From CAYUYV01 sp964522525 (GTDB taxonomy: Bacteria; Pseudomonadota; Alphaproteobacteria; JAJFIK01), in contig CAZFWG010000037.1 in the NCBI GenBank assembly GCA_964522525.1, forward strand, positions 1 through 37,927: a DNA stretch of 37,927 nt, given 5' to 3'. Within the stretch, counting starts at the first letter, position 1; every line of letters begins with the position of its first letter. A program made the position numbers and the translations under genes. Below are positions 31,567 through 37,927 of the stretch, piece after piece. A model generated the notes under the pieces. It worked only from the letters and a program-made list of their open reading frames with translations, ran no database searches and was not told the origin of the DNA.

Positions 31567-33369
31567 ATGCAAGATCATGATACGGACGAAAAGCAACGGG
31601 ACATTCCCACGGGCCTGATGGCCGTCGCGGCTTTTGCCATTGCACTCGGTCTCCTGTTGGCGGGGTGCACGGAAACGCAACGGAACAAGCCGGAAGAACA
31701 GACCCGGACGGAGAATACCGAGGAAACGCGCGACGCGTCGGAGAAAGAAACGGACAAACAAGACGAAATCGTCGTCACGGGAGCGCGTCCGCGAAGGTTG
31801 ACGGGCACGGGCGATACTCACGCCTACGCGCCCGCACCCATGCCCGAGGCTTCGCGCATTGCCCCGAGCTATCCGACACGCCAAGTCCCGTCAGAGGTCG
31901 ACCGGGAACGCTATGAGGACGTCAAGCCCAACACGGTGATTGCCGTCGCCGACCAACCCATTTCCACCTTCAGTGTCGATGTGGACACGGCGTCTTATGC
32001 CGTGGTCCGGCGTTATCTGAATGATGGCGGCTTGCCGCCCCGGGATGCGGTGCGGGTCGAGGAAATGGTCAATTACTTCGACTATGCCTATCCCCTGCCG
32101 GAGGATCGGGAGCGGCCCTTCGCTATGGCGCTTGAGGTCATGCCCACGCCCTGGAACAAGGACACCCAGCTTTTGCGCGTCGGTCTCAAAGGCTATGCGC
32201 TGGAGCCGGAAGAAACGCCGGCGGTCAATCTGGTCCTGCTCCTTGATGTCTCGGGCTCCATGGAAGCCCCCAACAAACTCCCTCTACTGAAGAAAGCCAT
32301 GGCGCTTCTCGTTGACACCCTTGATGGGGATGACAGCATCGCCATCGCCGTCTATGCGGGCGCGGCCGGTGTGGTGCTGGAGCCCACGTCGGGCGATGAC
32401 AAGGGGAAAATCCTCTCGGCCCTTGAGGGTTTGTCCGCGGGCGGTTCGACGGCCGGCGGCCGGGGCATTGAGCTTGCCTATAAACTGGCGCAGCGCAATT
32501 TCGACCCGGACAAGGTCAACCGGGTGATCCTCGCCACGGACGGGGATTTCAATGTGGGCATCACGGATCCGGAAAAGCTTGAGGATTTCGTCGCCCGCAA
32601 GCGCGAGACGGGTGTCTATCTCACCATTCTCGGCTTCGGCCAGGGCAATCTCAACGATGCCCTCATGCAGACCCTCGTCCAGGCGGGCAACGGCCAGGCT
32701 GCCTATATCGACACCTTACGGGAAGCACGGAAGGTTCTCGTCGACGACGTGCGGGCCACCCTGTTCCCGATCGCCAAGGATGTGAAGATCCAGGTGGAGT
32801 TCAATCCGGCGCGGATCGCGGAATACCGGCTGATCGGTTATGAGACCCGCCTGCTCGACAAGGCCGATTTCAACAACGATAAGGTGGATGCCGGCGAAGT
32901 GGGCAGCGGCCATGCCGTGACTGCCCTCTATGAGATCGCTGCTGTTGGGTCGGCCGGCCGCCTCATTGATCCGCCGCGCTATCAAGGCAATGCGCCGGAA
33001 ACACCCCAGACGGAAGACCCCCGCGGCGAATATGCCTTTGTCCGTCTGCGCTATAAATTGCCCGAAGAAGATGAAAGCCGTCTGATCGAAACACCGGTCA
33101 CGGGCGATCTGGGCGAGACGCGCCTTGCCCAGGTAAGCCAGGAGGCCCGGTTCGCCGCGGCCGTCGCGGCCTTCGCCCAATTTCTCCGGGGCGACAGTCA
33201 CCTCAAGGACATGGATCTGGACCAGATCCTCGACCTCGCCCAAGGCGCACGTGGCGACGATCCTTACGGCTACCGGGCGGAGTTCACCCAGCTCATCCGG
33301 ATGGCCCAAGCCGCAGGCGCCCTGGACACGGGCGGCGTATCATCGGAAGGAGGCAGCAAGGCCCCGTAG
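31567..33369 (+). CDS. VWA-domain lipoprotein (YfbK type) with a TonB-box-like segment
   Basis: A 600-aa envelope protein. The N-terminus is cytoplasmic-charged, then a hydrophobic run ending in lipobox LLAGC (Cys34 lipidated). A charged linker contains DEIVVTGARPRR (66-77), which is the consensus seen at the start of TonB-dependent receptors, not something usual for a VWA protein. The YfbK-type N-terminal domain follows (PISTFSVDVDTASYAVVRRYLN, 131-152). Then comes a von Willebrand A domain with the metal-ion-dependent adhesion site DVSGSM (Asp227, Ser229, Ser231), and a C-terminal region ending FTQLIRMAQ. The ATG at 31567 has GGAGG 5 nt upstream. Likely a surface or periplasmic binding or adhesion lipoprotein; partner unknown. 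Confidence 0.9.
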   Translation: MQDHDTDEKQRDIPTGLMAVAAFAIALGLLLAGCTETQRNKPEEQTRTENTEETRDASEKETDKQDEIVVTGARPRRLTGTGDTHAYAPAPMPEASRIAPSYPTRQVPSEVDRERYEDVKPNTVIAVADQPISTFSVDVDTASYAVVRRYLNDGGLPPRDAVRVEEMVNYFDYAYPLPEDRERPFAMALEVMPTPWNKDTQLLRVGLKGYALEPEETPAVNLVLLLDVSGSMEAPNKLPLLKKAMALLVDTLDGDDSIAIAVYAGAAGVVLEPTSGDDKGKILSALEGLSAGGSTAGGRGIELAYKLAQRNFDPDKVNRVILATDGDFNVGITDPEKLEDFVARKRETGVYLTILGFGQGNLNDALMQTLVQAGNGQAAYIDTLREARKVLVDDVRATLFPIAKDVKIQVEFNPARIAEYRLIGYETRLLDKADFNNDKVDAGEVGSGHAVTALYEIAAVGSAGRLIDPPRYQGNAPETPQTEDPRGEYAFVRLRYKLPEEDESRLIETPVTGDLGETRLAQVSQEARFAAAVAAFAQFLRGDSHLKDMDLDQILDLAQGARGDDPYGYRAEFTQLIRMAQAAGALDTGGVSSEGGSKAP

Positions 33370-33405
33370 GCCGGGACATGGTGAGGCAGACCGGGGACGG
33401 CGCCC

Positions 33406-33451
33406 AAAAAAAGAGCTCCGTGTGCGGCCTATGGGAGGCGGCACACGGAGC
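33406..33451 (-). terminator. Strong intrinsic terminator with no annotated minus-strand gene
   Basis: On the minus strand an 11-bp perfect stem (GCTCCGTGTGC / GCACACGGAGC) encloses a further GCC/GGC pairing and is followed by TC and seven T (A-run 33406-33412 on plus). The plus-strand exit (ATTCTTGCG) is not T-rich, so the hairpin is oriented for minus-strand transcripts, yet no minus-strand gene lies between here and 33870. Confidence 0.85.
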
Positions 33452-33536
33452 ATTCTTGCGCGAAGGAAGCGGCCGGGGCCCCACGGTAGCCCGGCTAACC
33501 AACGGTGCGTCAGGATGGACAACCCTCACCGCCGAT
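33406..33536 (-). ncRNA. Candidate small RNA of about 130 nt
   Basis: The orphan terminator at 33406-33451 needs an upstream transcript. On the minus strand, TTGACG (33571-33566) is a perfect five-of-six match to a -35 box, and TAGCCT follows after 16 nt (33549-33544). A start near 33536 would give an RNA of roughly 130 nt. Inside it, GCCGGG / CCCGGC (around 33475-33495) could form another stem. I do not recognise a known RNA family; 6S, SRP and tmRNA landmarks were looked for and not seen. Confidence 0.35.
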
Positions 33537-33870
33537 GTAACTAAGGCTAAACGATTCTTAACAATCGTCAATGTTTCGATTGCAATTGCACACAGCTTGT
33601 TGGATTTGGGGATAACGGAGCGATGCGGCAGCCGCGCGTGACGCGGTCCCAAGCCCCGTTCCAACGACCCTTCTCTGTGATAAGTATCTGACGCTCAAAG
33701 ATTTTCCTTGTCCGTGCGGTTTCGTGGCCGGCCCTGGTGTGCCATCGCGGTACAGCTTTCGGAGTGCGGGCGAGGTCCATCTTTGGGCACGGCGTCCGTT
33801 GCCTTGCCGTAGGGGATCCGCCCGGCAAAACTATGGAACGAGCCCCGTGCTGTCAGGAGAGGTTTGCATC

Positions 33871-34791
33871 GTGATCGATACCTATCGCGGCTACGTCAAC
33901 ACCTGGGAATGTGATGACGTGGGCCATATGAACGTCCAGTTCTACATGGTGAAACTGGACCAGGCGTTCGGCGCCATGAGCGTCGCCCTAGGCCTCGGCC
34001 CCCGGGCTTCGGCCGATCGCGGCCTCAAACTTCAACCCCTCGAAGACCACATTCATTTCCAGGCGGAGCTTCGCGCCTCGGACACCGTGACCATCCAGAG
34101 CAGCGTGGAAACCGTCGAACAGGACGGGCTCAGGATCTACAGCGAAGTGCGCAACGCCGTTACGGACACCATCGCCGCGACCGCGCGCACATCCCTTCAT
34201 GCCGCGATACCGGATGGCCATACCCCCGCGATGCTCCCCGAAGACGTGGCCGCCCGCGCCGAAACCCTCAAACGCGCGCTTCCCGATCATGCCCGGCCCC
34301 GAAGCGTGGGCCACGGGGATGCGCCCTTGCCGGCTTTGACGATCGAGGAGGGGCAAGCGCGGGATTTGATCGCCACGCATTTCGGTGTCGTCCACCCTCG
34401 GGATTGCAACGCGGATCAGATCATGCTGCGTCAGGGACCGATGGCCCGGTATTCGGACGGCGGCGGCCATCTCTGGGCCGGTATCGGCATGGACCGGCAG
34501 AGCCTCAACGCCAAAGGCCTGGGCGTCGCGCTCATCGAATACCATCAGCGATATCTCATACCGATCCGTGCGGGGACGGTGATCCGGACCTTGAGCGGTC
34601 TGACCGCCATCGGGCGCAAGACCGTCACCTTTGCCCATTTCATGTTCGACGCGGAAACGGGCACGGCCCTTGCCCGCGCCGAGGCCACGGGCCTGTTGTT
34701 GGATCTGAAGGCCCGAAAATCCGCCGACTTGACAGCCGAGGACAGGGACCGCCTGATGACCATCAGGGCGCGGCACGCCTTGCGGGTGTAG
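33871..34791 (+). CDS. Double-hotdog acyl-CoA thioesterase, copy 1
   Basis: A 306-aa protein with two hotdog halves. The first opens RGYVNTWECDDVGHMNVQFY, the YbgC/4-hydroxybenzoyl-CoA-thioesterase pattern in which the Asp before GHMN is the catalytic residue. The second starts near residue 170 (FGVVHPRDCNADQIM) and ends KTVTFAHFMFD...GLLLDLKARKS. It probably hydrolyses acyl-CoA or acyl-ACP thioesters. The GTG at 33871 has AGGAGAGG 8 nt upstream, which fixes the start despite a longer open frame. It is followed 42 nt later by a paralogue of the same design, so the two arose by tandem duplication. Confidence 0.88.
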   Translation: MIDTYRGYVNTWECDDVGHMNVQFYMVKLDQAFGAMSVALGLGPRASADRGLKLQPLEDHIHFQAELRASDTVTIQSSVETVEQDGLRIYSEVRNAVTDTIAATARTSLHAAIPDGHTPAMLPEDVAARAETLKRALPDHARPRSVGHGDAPLPALTIEEGQARDLIATHFGVVHPRDCNADQIMLRQGPMARYSDGGGHLWAGIGMDRQSLNAKGLGVALIEYHQRYLIPIRAGTVIRTLSGLTAIGRKTVTFAHFMFDAETGTALARAEATGLLLDLKARKSADLTAEDRDRLMTIRARHALRV

Positions 34792-34833
34792 GCCGCGCGT
34801 TTGTACACGACCTTGGGACGTGAAGGGGGCACC

Positions 34834-35772
34834 ATGACGAGCGCGGATGTGATCGGTCGCGAGCTCTATCGCGGCAATGTCAACACCTGGGAATGCGACG
34901 AGATGGGGCACATGAATGTGCGCTTCTATGTCGCCAAGGCCCAGGAAGCCATGGCGGTTCTGGGCCATACCAAGGGGCTTGGTCCCGCCCATCAGCGCGA
35001 GCTCGGAACCGCCCTTACCGTCAGCGATCATCATATCCGCTTTCTGCGGGAAGTTCACGCCGGAACCGGCCTTTATGCGTGCGGCGGCATTGTTGGCTGC
35101 AGCATGGACGCCTTCCAGGCCTATATCGAGATCCGCAACGCCCAGACCCATGAAGTCTCGGCGACCTTCAACACCACCGTCCACCATACGGACCCGGACA
35201 TGGGCGCGCGCATTCCGCTGGCGGATCGCAGCCGAGCCTTGCTCCTGGAAGATCTTGTAGCGGTGCCGGACTATGCCCAGCCGCGCGGCCTCGATCTCGT
35301 AGCACCGAAAGGCGAGGCAAGCCTTGCCCGGGCCGAGGAATTGGGCATGCACGTCATTTCCCATGGCGTTGTGCAACGGGCCCAATGCAATGAGAATGGC
35401 CTGATGCACACCCAGCATTTCATCGGCCGGGTGTCCGACGGCATCGTGAACTTCCTGCCCCTTCTGCAGCCGGATCAAAAAAGCCCCCGCGATCCCGGCC
35501 GGATCGGCGGCGCGGCGGTCGAATACCGGCTGTGCTATCACCGCCGGCCCCGCGCCGGGGATATCATCATTATACGGTCAGGCCTCAAGGGTCTGGGCGA
35601 GCGGACGTTTCACCTCATCCACTGGCTTCTTGACGGCGTGACGGGCGATGCCATCGCCACAAGCGAGGCGGTCGCGCTGACCCTCGATCTTCAGGCCCGC
35701 CGGAGCATGCCCCTCGATCCGGAAACCCGGGACTTCATGACCACCAAGATCATTCCTGGGCTGAGTGTATAA
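34834..35772 (+). CDS. Double-hotdog acyl-CoA thioesterase, copy 2
   Basis: A 312-aa paralogue of the preceding gene, with the first hotdog motif RGNVNTWECDEMGHMNVRFY and second half SHGVVQRAQCNENGLMHTQH ... TFHLIHWLLD...ALTLDLQARRS. The similarity spans both halves, but the sequences have diverged well beyond recent duplication. The catalytic Asp/Glu region (CDEMGHMN) is intact. It likely forms a co-expressed pair, possibly a heteromer, with copy 1. GAAGGGGG precedes the ATG at 34834. Substrates of the two may differ; copy 2 has a longer, more charged loop in the second half (LLQPDQKSPRDPGR). Confidence 0.88.
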   Translation: MTSADVIGRELYRGNVNTWECDEMGHMNVRFYVAKAQEAMAVLGHTKGLGPAHQRELGTALTVSDHHIRFLREVHAGTGLYACGGIVGCSMDAFQAYIEIRNAQTHEVSATFNTTVHHTDPDMGARIPLADRSRALLLEDLVAVPDYAQPRGLDLVAPKGEASLARAEELGMHVISHGVVQRAQCNENGLMHTQHFIGRVSDGIVNFLPLLQPDQKSPRDPGRIGGAAVEYRLCYHRRPRAGDIIIIRSGLKGLGERTFHLIHWLLDGVTGDAIATSEAVALTLDLQARRSMPLDPETRDFMTTKIIPGLSV

Positions 35773-36068
35773 GGACACGGTGGATCGCGCATCCGCCTGA
35801 CGGCGCGCCCCTGTCTGGGCCGCCGCCTCCTACGATGACCTCACAGGGGACCGACAGTCCCCCCTTGCGCGCTTGCGAACACGCCCCACTTACAGGGCGG
35901 ATCGGGCATGTTCCTGGCTTTGCCCTGCCCGACCATCGTTTTATCCGTGGCCGACGACCTTGCCGCCGAAGGCCGCAAAACCCTGAACACGGTACGGACA
36001 CAGCGGGCAGACGCTGCCCGCCACTGAACGTGCACGATTTGTTCCCGACACGCATCAAGGAGGCTCCC

Positions 36069-36614
36069 ATGGATTTCACCGTTCACACTTCCGAGAGCGC
36101 ACCCGCCGACGCCAAGGCCCTGCTGGAGAAGTCCAAGCAGAATTACGGCATGGTTCCCAACCTGCATGGAATCATGGCCGATGCTCCGAAACTGCTTGAG
36201 GCCTACCAACTCATCGGCACCCTGTTTGACGGCACGAGCCTGACCGATGTGGAGCGCAATGTGGTCTGGCTGACCGCGAACTATGAAAACAACTGCCACT
36301 ACTGCATGGCTGCCCACACGGCGATTGCCCATATGGCGAAGGTGCCGGACAACGAGATCGAGGCCCTGCGCACGGGTCAGCCGTTGCACGATCCCAAACT
36401 CGAAGCCCTGCGGACATTCACGAAAAAGATGGTCAATGAACGGGGCTGGGTGACGGATGCCGACATGCAGGCCCTGCTTGATGTGGGCTACACGAAGCAA
36501 ACCATCCTTGAGGTGATCCTCGGCGTGTCCATGAAGGTGATGAGCAACTACACCAATCACATCGCCCAGACGGCGGTGGACCAGCCCTTCCAGAAATTCG
36601 CCTGGCAGAAGTAA
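36069..36614 (+). CDS. Carboxymuconolactone decarboxylase-family protein (AhpD-like)
   Basis: A 181-aa all-helical protein of the AhpD/CMD group. The active-site motif is NCHYCMAAHTAIA with Cys76, Cys79 and His83. This CxxC plus His arrangement supports thiol-disulfide peroxidase activity, as in AhpD, rather than a decarboxylase. The MVPNLHGIMADAP segment and LEALRTFTKKMV are also typical. The ATG at 36069 is fixed by AAGGAGG about 6 nt upstream; the upstream open frame lacks a start. About 300 nt separate it from the thioesterase pair, so it is likely a separate unit with its own terminator. Confidence 0.93.
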   Translation: MDFTVHTSESAPADAKALLEKSKQNYGMVPNLHGIMADAPKLLEAYQLIGTLFDGTSLTDVERNVVWLTANYENNCHYCMAAHTAIAHMAKVPDNEIEALRTGQPLHDPKLEALRTFTKKMVNERGWVTDADMQALLDVGYTKQTILEVILGVSMKVMSNYTNHIAQTAVDQPFQKFAWQK

Positions 36615-36627
36615 GAGTGGCGGGATG

Positions 36628-36651
36628 GGGAAGGGCGCGCCCTTCCCTTTT
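36628..36651 (+). terminator. Rho-independent terminator of the AhpD-like gene
   Basis: A perfect 20-nt palindrome at 36628-36647 forms an 8-bp stem (GGGAAGGG / CCCTTCCC) with a CGCG loop, followed by TTTT (36648-36651). It lies 13 nt after the stop and before the convergent hydrolase gene. Confidence 0.8.
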
Positions 36652-36662
36652 CCAAGATTTCA

Positions 36663-37562
36663 TCAGTATAAGGCGCTCGCCAGGGCATCGATGGCCAGGA
36701 GGGGCTGCTCCATTGGCAGAAAGTGGCTGGCACCGTCGATGGGACGATCCTTGGTTTGGGGAACCCGGATCTTGAAGGCCTTGGCCTGGGGTTCACGGCA
36801 GGTCGAATTCACCGTGCCCCGGAGCACGGTCACGGGGCAGGTCAAGTCCTTAAGGCCGGGCCAGAAATCATAGGCGGAACCGGTCATGAAATTGGCCGCT
36901 TCCCACGCCGGCTTGCAGGCGAGTTCCACCTGTCCGTCGGCCCGCTCCCGGACCCCTTCCTGGACATAGTTCTCCAGAAAGTCCGGCGGCCAGGTCCGAA
37001 AAGCACCCCGGCCGGTATAGGCCTTGATCATGATCGCGCGGCTCGGAAAGACCGCGCGGCGGGCGAGCGCGCCCTTGGCGATCGGCGGCATGGGTTTCAT
37101 GCCGAGACCGCGCATGATCCGGTGGCGCCAGAACATGGCCCGGGGCACCATCACGGGATCGAAAAGCACGAGGGACCGCACGAGGTCCGGGCGGGCGCTG
37201 GCCACCAGGATACTCGTCGTGGCGCCCATGGAATGTCCGGCCAGCACGGCGGGACCGGCATCGAGCCGCTCCAGAAGCGCGATAAGGTCGTCCCGGTAGA
37301 CGAGCCAGTTGCGGTGGGTCTTGGGGTCGGCGGGCAGTTTCGTCTGTCCGTGTCCGCGCAAATCGCTCGCGATGACGCGGGTCTGGGTCGAGAGCGCGCT
37401 CAGGATCCGGCGATAGGTGGCGGCGTGAAACCCGTTGGCGTGGGCGAAATGGAGGACGGGAGCGATGCCCCCCGGCCCTTCCCATTCCAGGCAGGATTGG
37501 TCACCGCGCGCATGCGGGACCGTTACACGCTCCGGCGCCGATGGCATTCGGTCACTGGCCAT
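36663..37562 (-). CDS. Alpha/beta hydrolase
   Basis: A 299-aa hydrolase. The oxyanion segment is HFAHANGFHAATYRR (38-52), the nucleophile elbow AGHSMGA (Ser111), and the C-terminal histidine sits in DGASHFLPMEQP. The acid residue is probably Asp in the strand before. ASDLRGHGQTKLP is the usual loop. There is a long cap region around 135-215 (RRAVFPSRAIMIKAYTGRGAF...). No signal peptide. I chose the ATG at 37562 with GGGGGGA 8 nt upstream. The substrate is unknown; esters or lactones are likely. It is the last gene before the FadB-type gene on the same strand, with about 70 nt between. Confidence 0.9.
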   Translation of the reverse strand: MASDRMPSAPERVTVPHARGDQSCLEWEGPGGIAPVLHFAHANGFHAATYRRILSALSTQTRVIASDLRGHGQTKLPADPKTHRNWLVYRDDLIALLERLDAGPAVLAGHSMGATTSILVASARPDLVRSLVLFDPVMVPRAMFWRHRIMRGLGMKPMPPIAKGALARRAVFPSRAIMIKAYTGRGAFRTWPPDFLENYVQEGVRERADGQVELACKPAWEAANFMTGSAYDFWPGLKDLTCPVTVLRGTVNSTCREPQAKAFKIRVPQTKDRPIDGASHFLPMEQPLLAIDALASALY

Positions 37563-37631
37563 CTCTGTTGTCCCCCCAGGGAGCATGGCGCCGGCGGCAG
37601 ATCCCGAGGACCCGCCGCCAGCATCACGCGA

Positions 37632-37927
37632 TCAGGCGGCGGATTGCGCCGCTTTCGGGCTGAACCGCCCATAGAAGCTTTCGTTCTTGCTTGCCATCTC
37701 GCGCAGCAGATTGTTGGGCGTAAAGCGTTCCCCGTATTTCTGCGCCAGCCGGTCACAGGTGGCCACGAATTCCGCCGTACCCATCGTGTCGATGAAGGAC
37801 AGGGGACCGCCCGTGTAAGGCGCAAAACCCCAACCCAGAATGGCGCCGACATCCGCATCGCGAACATCCGTCAGCACATTTTCCTCGAAGCAGCGGGCGG
37901 TCTCCAGGGCCTGGATCACCATGAAGC
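37632..37927 (-). CDS. C-terminal part of a FadB/FadJ-type beta-oxidation multifunctional protein
   Basis: Only the last 97 residues are in the window; the rest runs off the right edge. They match the second 3-hydroxyacyl-CoA dehydrogenase C-terminal domain of FadB/FadJ: MVIQALETARCFEENVL, RDADVGAILGWGFAPYTGGPLSFID and FVATCDRLAQKYGERFTP. The GxGFxPxxGGPL motif is diagnostic. The full protein would carry an N-terminal crotonase domain and a dehydrogenase domain, acting on (S)-3-hydroxyacyl-CoA in beta-oxidation. Its FadA partner is not visible here. Confidence 0.9.
   Translation of the reverse strand, partial: FMVIQALETARCFEENVLTDVRDADVGAILGWGFAPYTGGPLSFIDTMGTAEFVATCDRLAQKYGERFTPNNLLREMASKNESFYGRFSPKAAQSAA

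Larger units (their letters stand above)
33370..33870. other. Gene-free 501-nt stretch, AT-rich centre, orphan terminator
   Basis: No credible coding gene on either strand. It holds a strong minus-strand terminator at 33406-33451, an 18-nt inverted repeat at 33551-33568 (ACGATT / AATCGT around CTTAAC), and a perfect 10-bp palindrome TGCAATTGCA at 33581-33590. The AT-rich section around 33540-33620 stands out from GC-rich flanks and probably contains a promoter. The frame of the next gene is open upstream to 33724 but the ribosome site at 33855 shows that translation starts at 33871. Confidence 0.6.

Noticed and set aside
33406..33536. Cyclic-di-GMP-I riboswitch in the candidate small RNA
   Set aside because: A GACGCA and an AGCCGGGCTACCG segment on the minus strand looked suggestive, but the 5' half of the aptamer (GGCAAACC-type) is absent.
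33724..33870. Earlier start of thioesterase copy 1 at 33724
   Set aside because: The added 49 residues look non-coding and AGGAGAGG lies 8 nt before GTG 33871, where similarity to copy 2 begins.

Overview
The window is GC-rich, densely coded chromosomal DNA that reads as an alphaproteobacterium. The reasons are the ispA–dxs pair preceded by what looks like the xseB tail, a large TonB-dependent receptor with a VVTG-type plug start, a fused MnmC, a DsbD/ScsB-type reductase paired with a CPFV redoxin, and many small fatty-acyl-CoA genes. It is a draft or metagenome-derived scaffold. There are three runs of exactly 100 N (7136-7235, 12806-12905, 21878-21977), and the third is flanked by a 55-nt exact duplication that looks like unmerged contig overlap. 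No rRNA, tRNA, CRISPR array, insertion sequence, integrase or phage gene was seen.

Layout. 1-2.9 kb: isoprenoid precursor operon (xseB tail, ispA, dxs). 2.9-6.5 kb: a gene-free stretch with several hairpins, then a TonB-dependent receptor closed by a textbook terminator. 6.5-11 kb: an SDR of the 2,4-dienoyl-CoA reductase type cut by a gap, a coupled pair resembling 2-oxo acid dehydrogenase E1 alpha and beta that has lost its thiamine-diphosphate and catalytic residues, and a Rieske oxygenase. 11-15 kb: an unknown secreted protein, gapped mnmC, and a lower-GC stretch leading to an unknown protein. 15-18 kb (minus): dsbD and a periplasmic redoxin. 18-22 kb: a three-gene coupled operon (MDR oxidoreductase, GNAT, membrane protein), a stand-alone domain like the N-terminus of alphaproteobacterial OmpA proteins, and another GNAT. 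22-30.6 kb: DM13 protein, acyl-CoA dehydrogenase, haloalkane-dehalogenase-like hydrolase with a PaaI thioesterase, an unknown propeller-like protein, a GST plus cNMP-patatin pair, a Coa1-like protein and an ECH1-type dienoyl-CoA isomerase. 30.6-37.9 kb: hydratase 2, a VWA lipoprotein, a gene-free stretch with an orphan minus-strand terminator, tandem double-hotdog thioesterases, a CMD/AhpD protein, an alpha/beta hydrolase, and the C-terminus of a FadB/FadJ-type protein.

Working together. Much of the window serves acyl-CoA metabolism: acyl-CoA dehydrogenase, hydratase 2, FadB-type C-terminus, several thioesterases, and two auxiliary enzymes for unsaturated acyl chains (2,4-dienoyl-CoA reductase-like and dienoyl-CoA isomerase-like). 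GST, haloalkane-dehalogenase-like and Rieske proteins suggest a side capacity for xenobiotic or unusual carbon substrates. The most unusual items are the intact but apparently inactive E1 alpha/beta pair, a VWA lipoprotein carrying a TonB-box-like segment, and a strong orphan terminator that may mark a small RNA.
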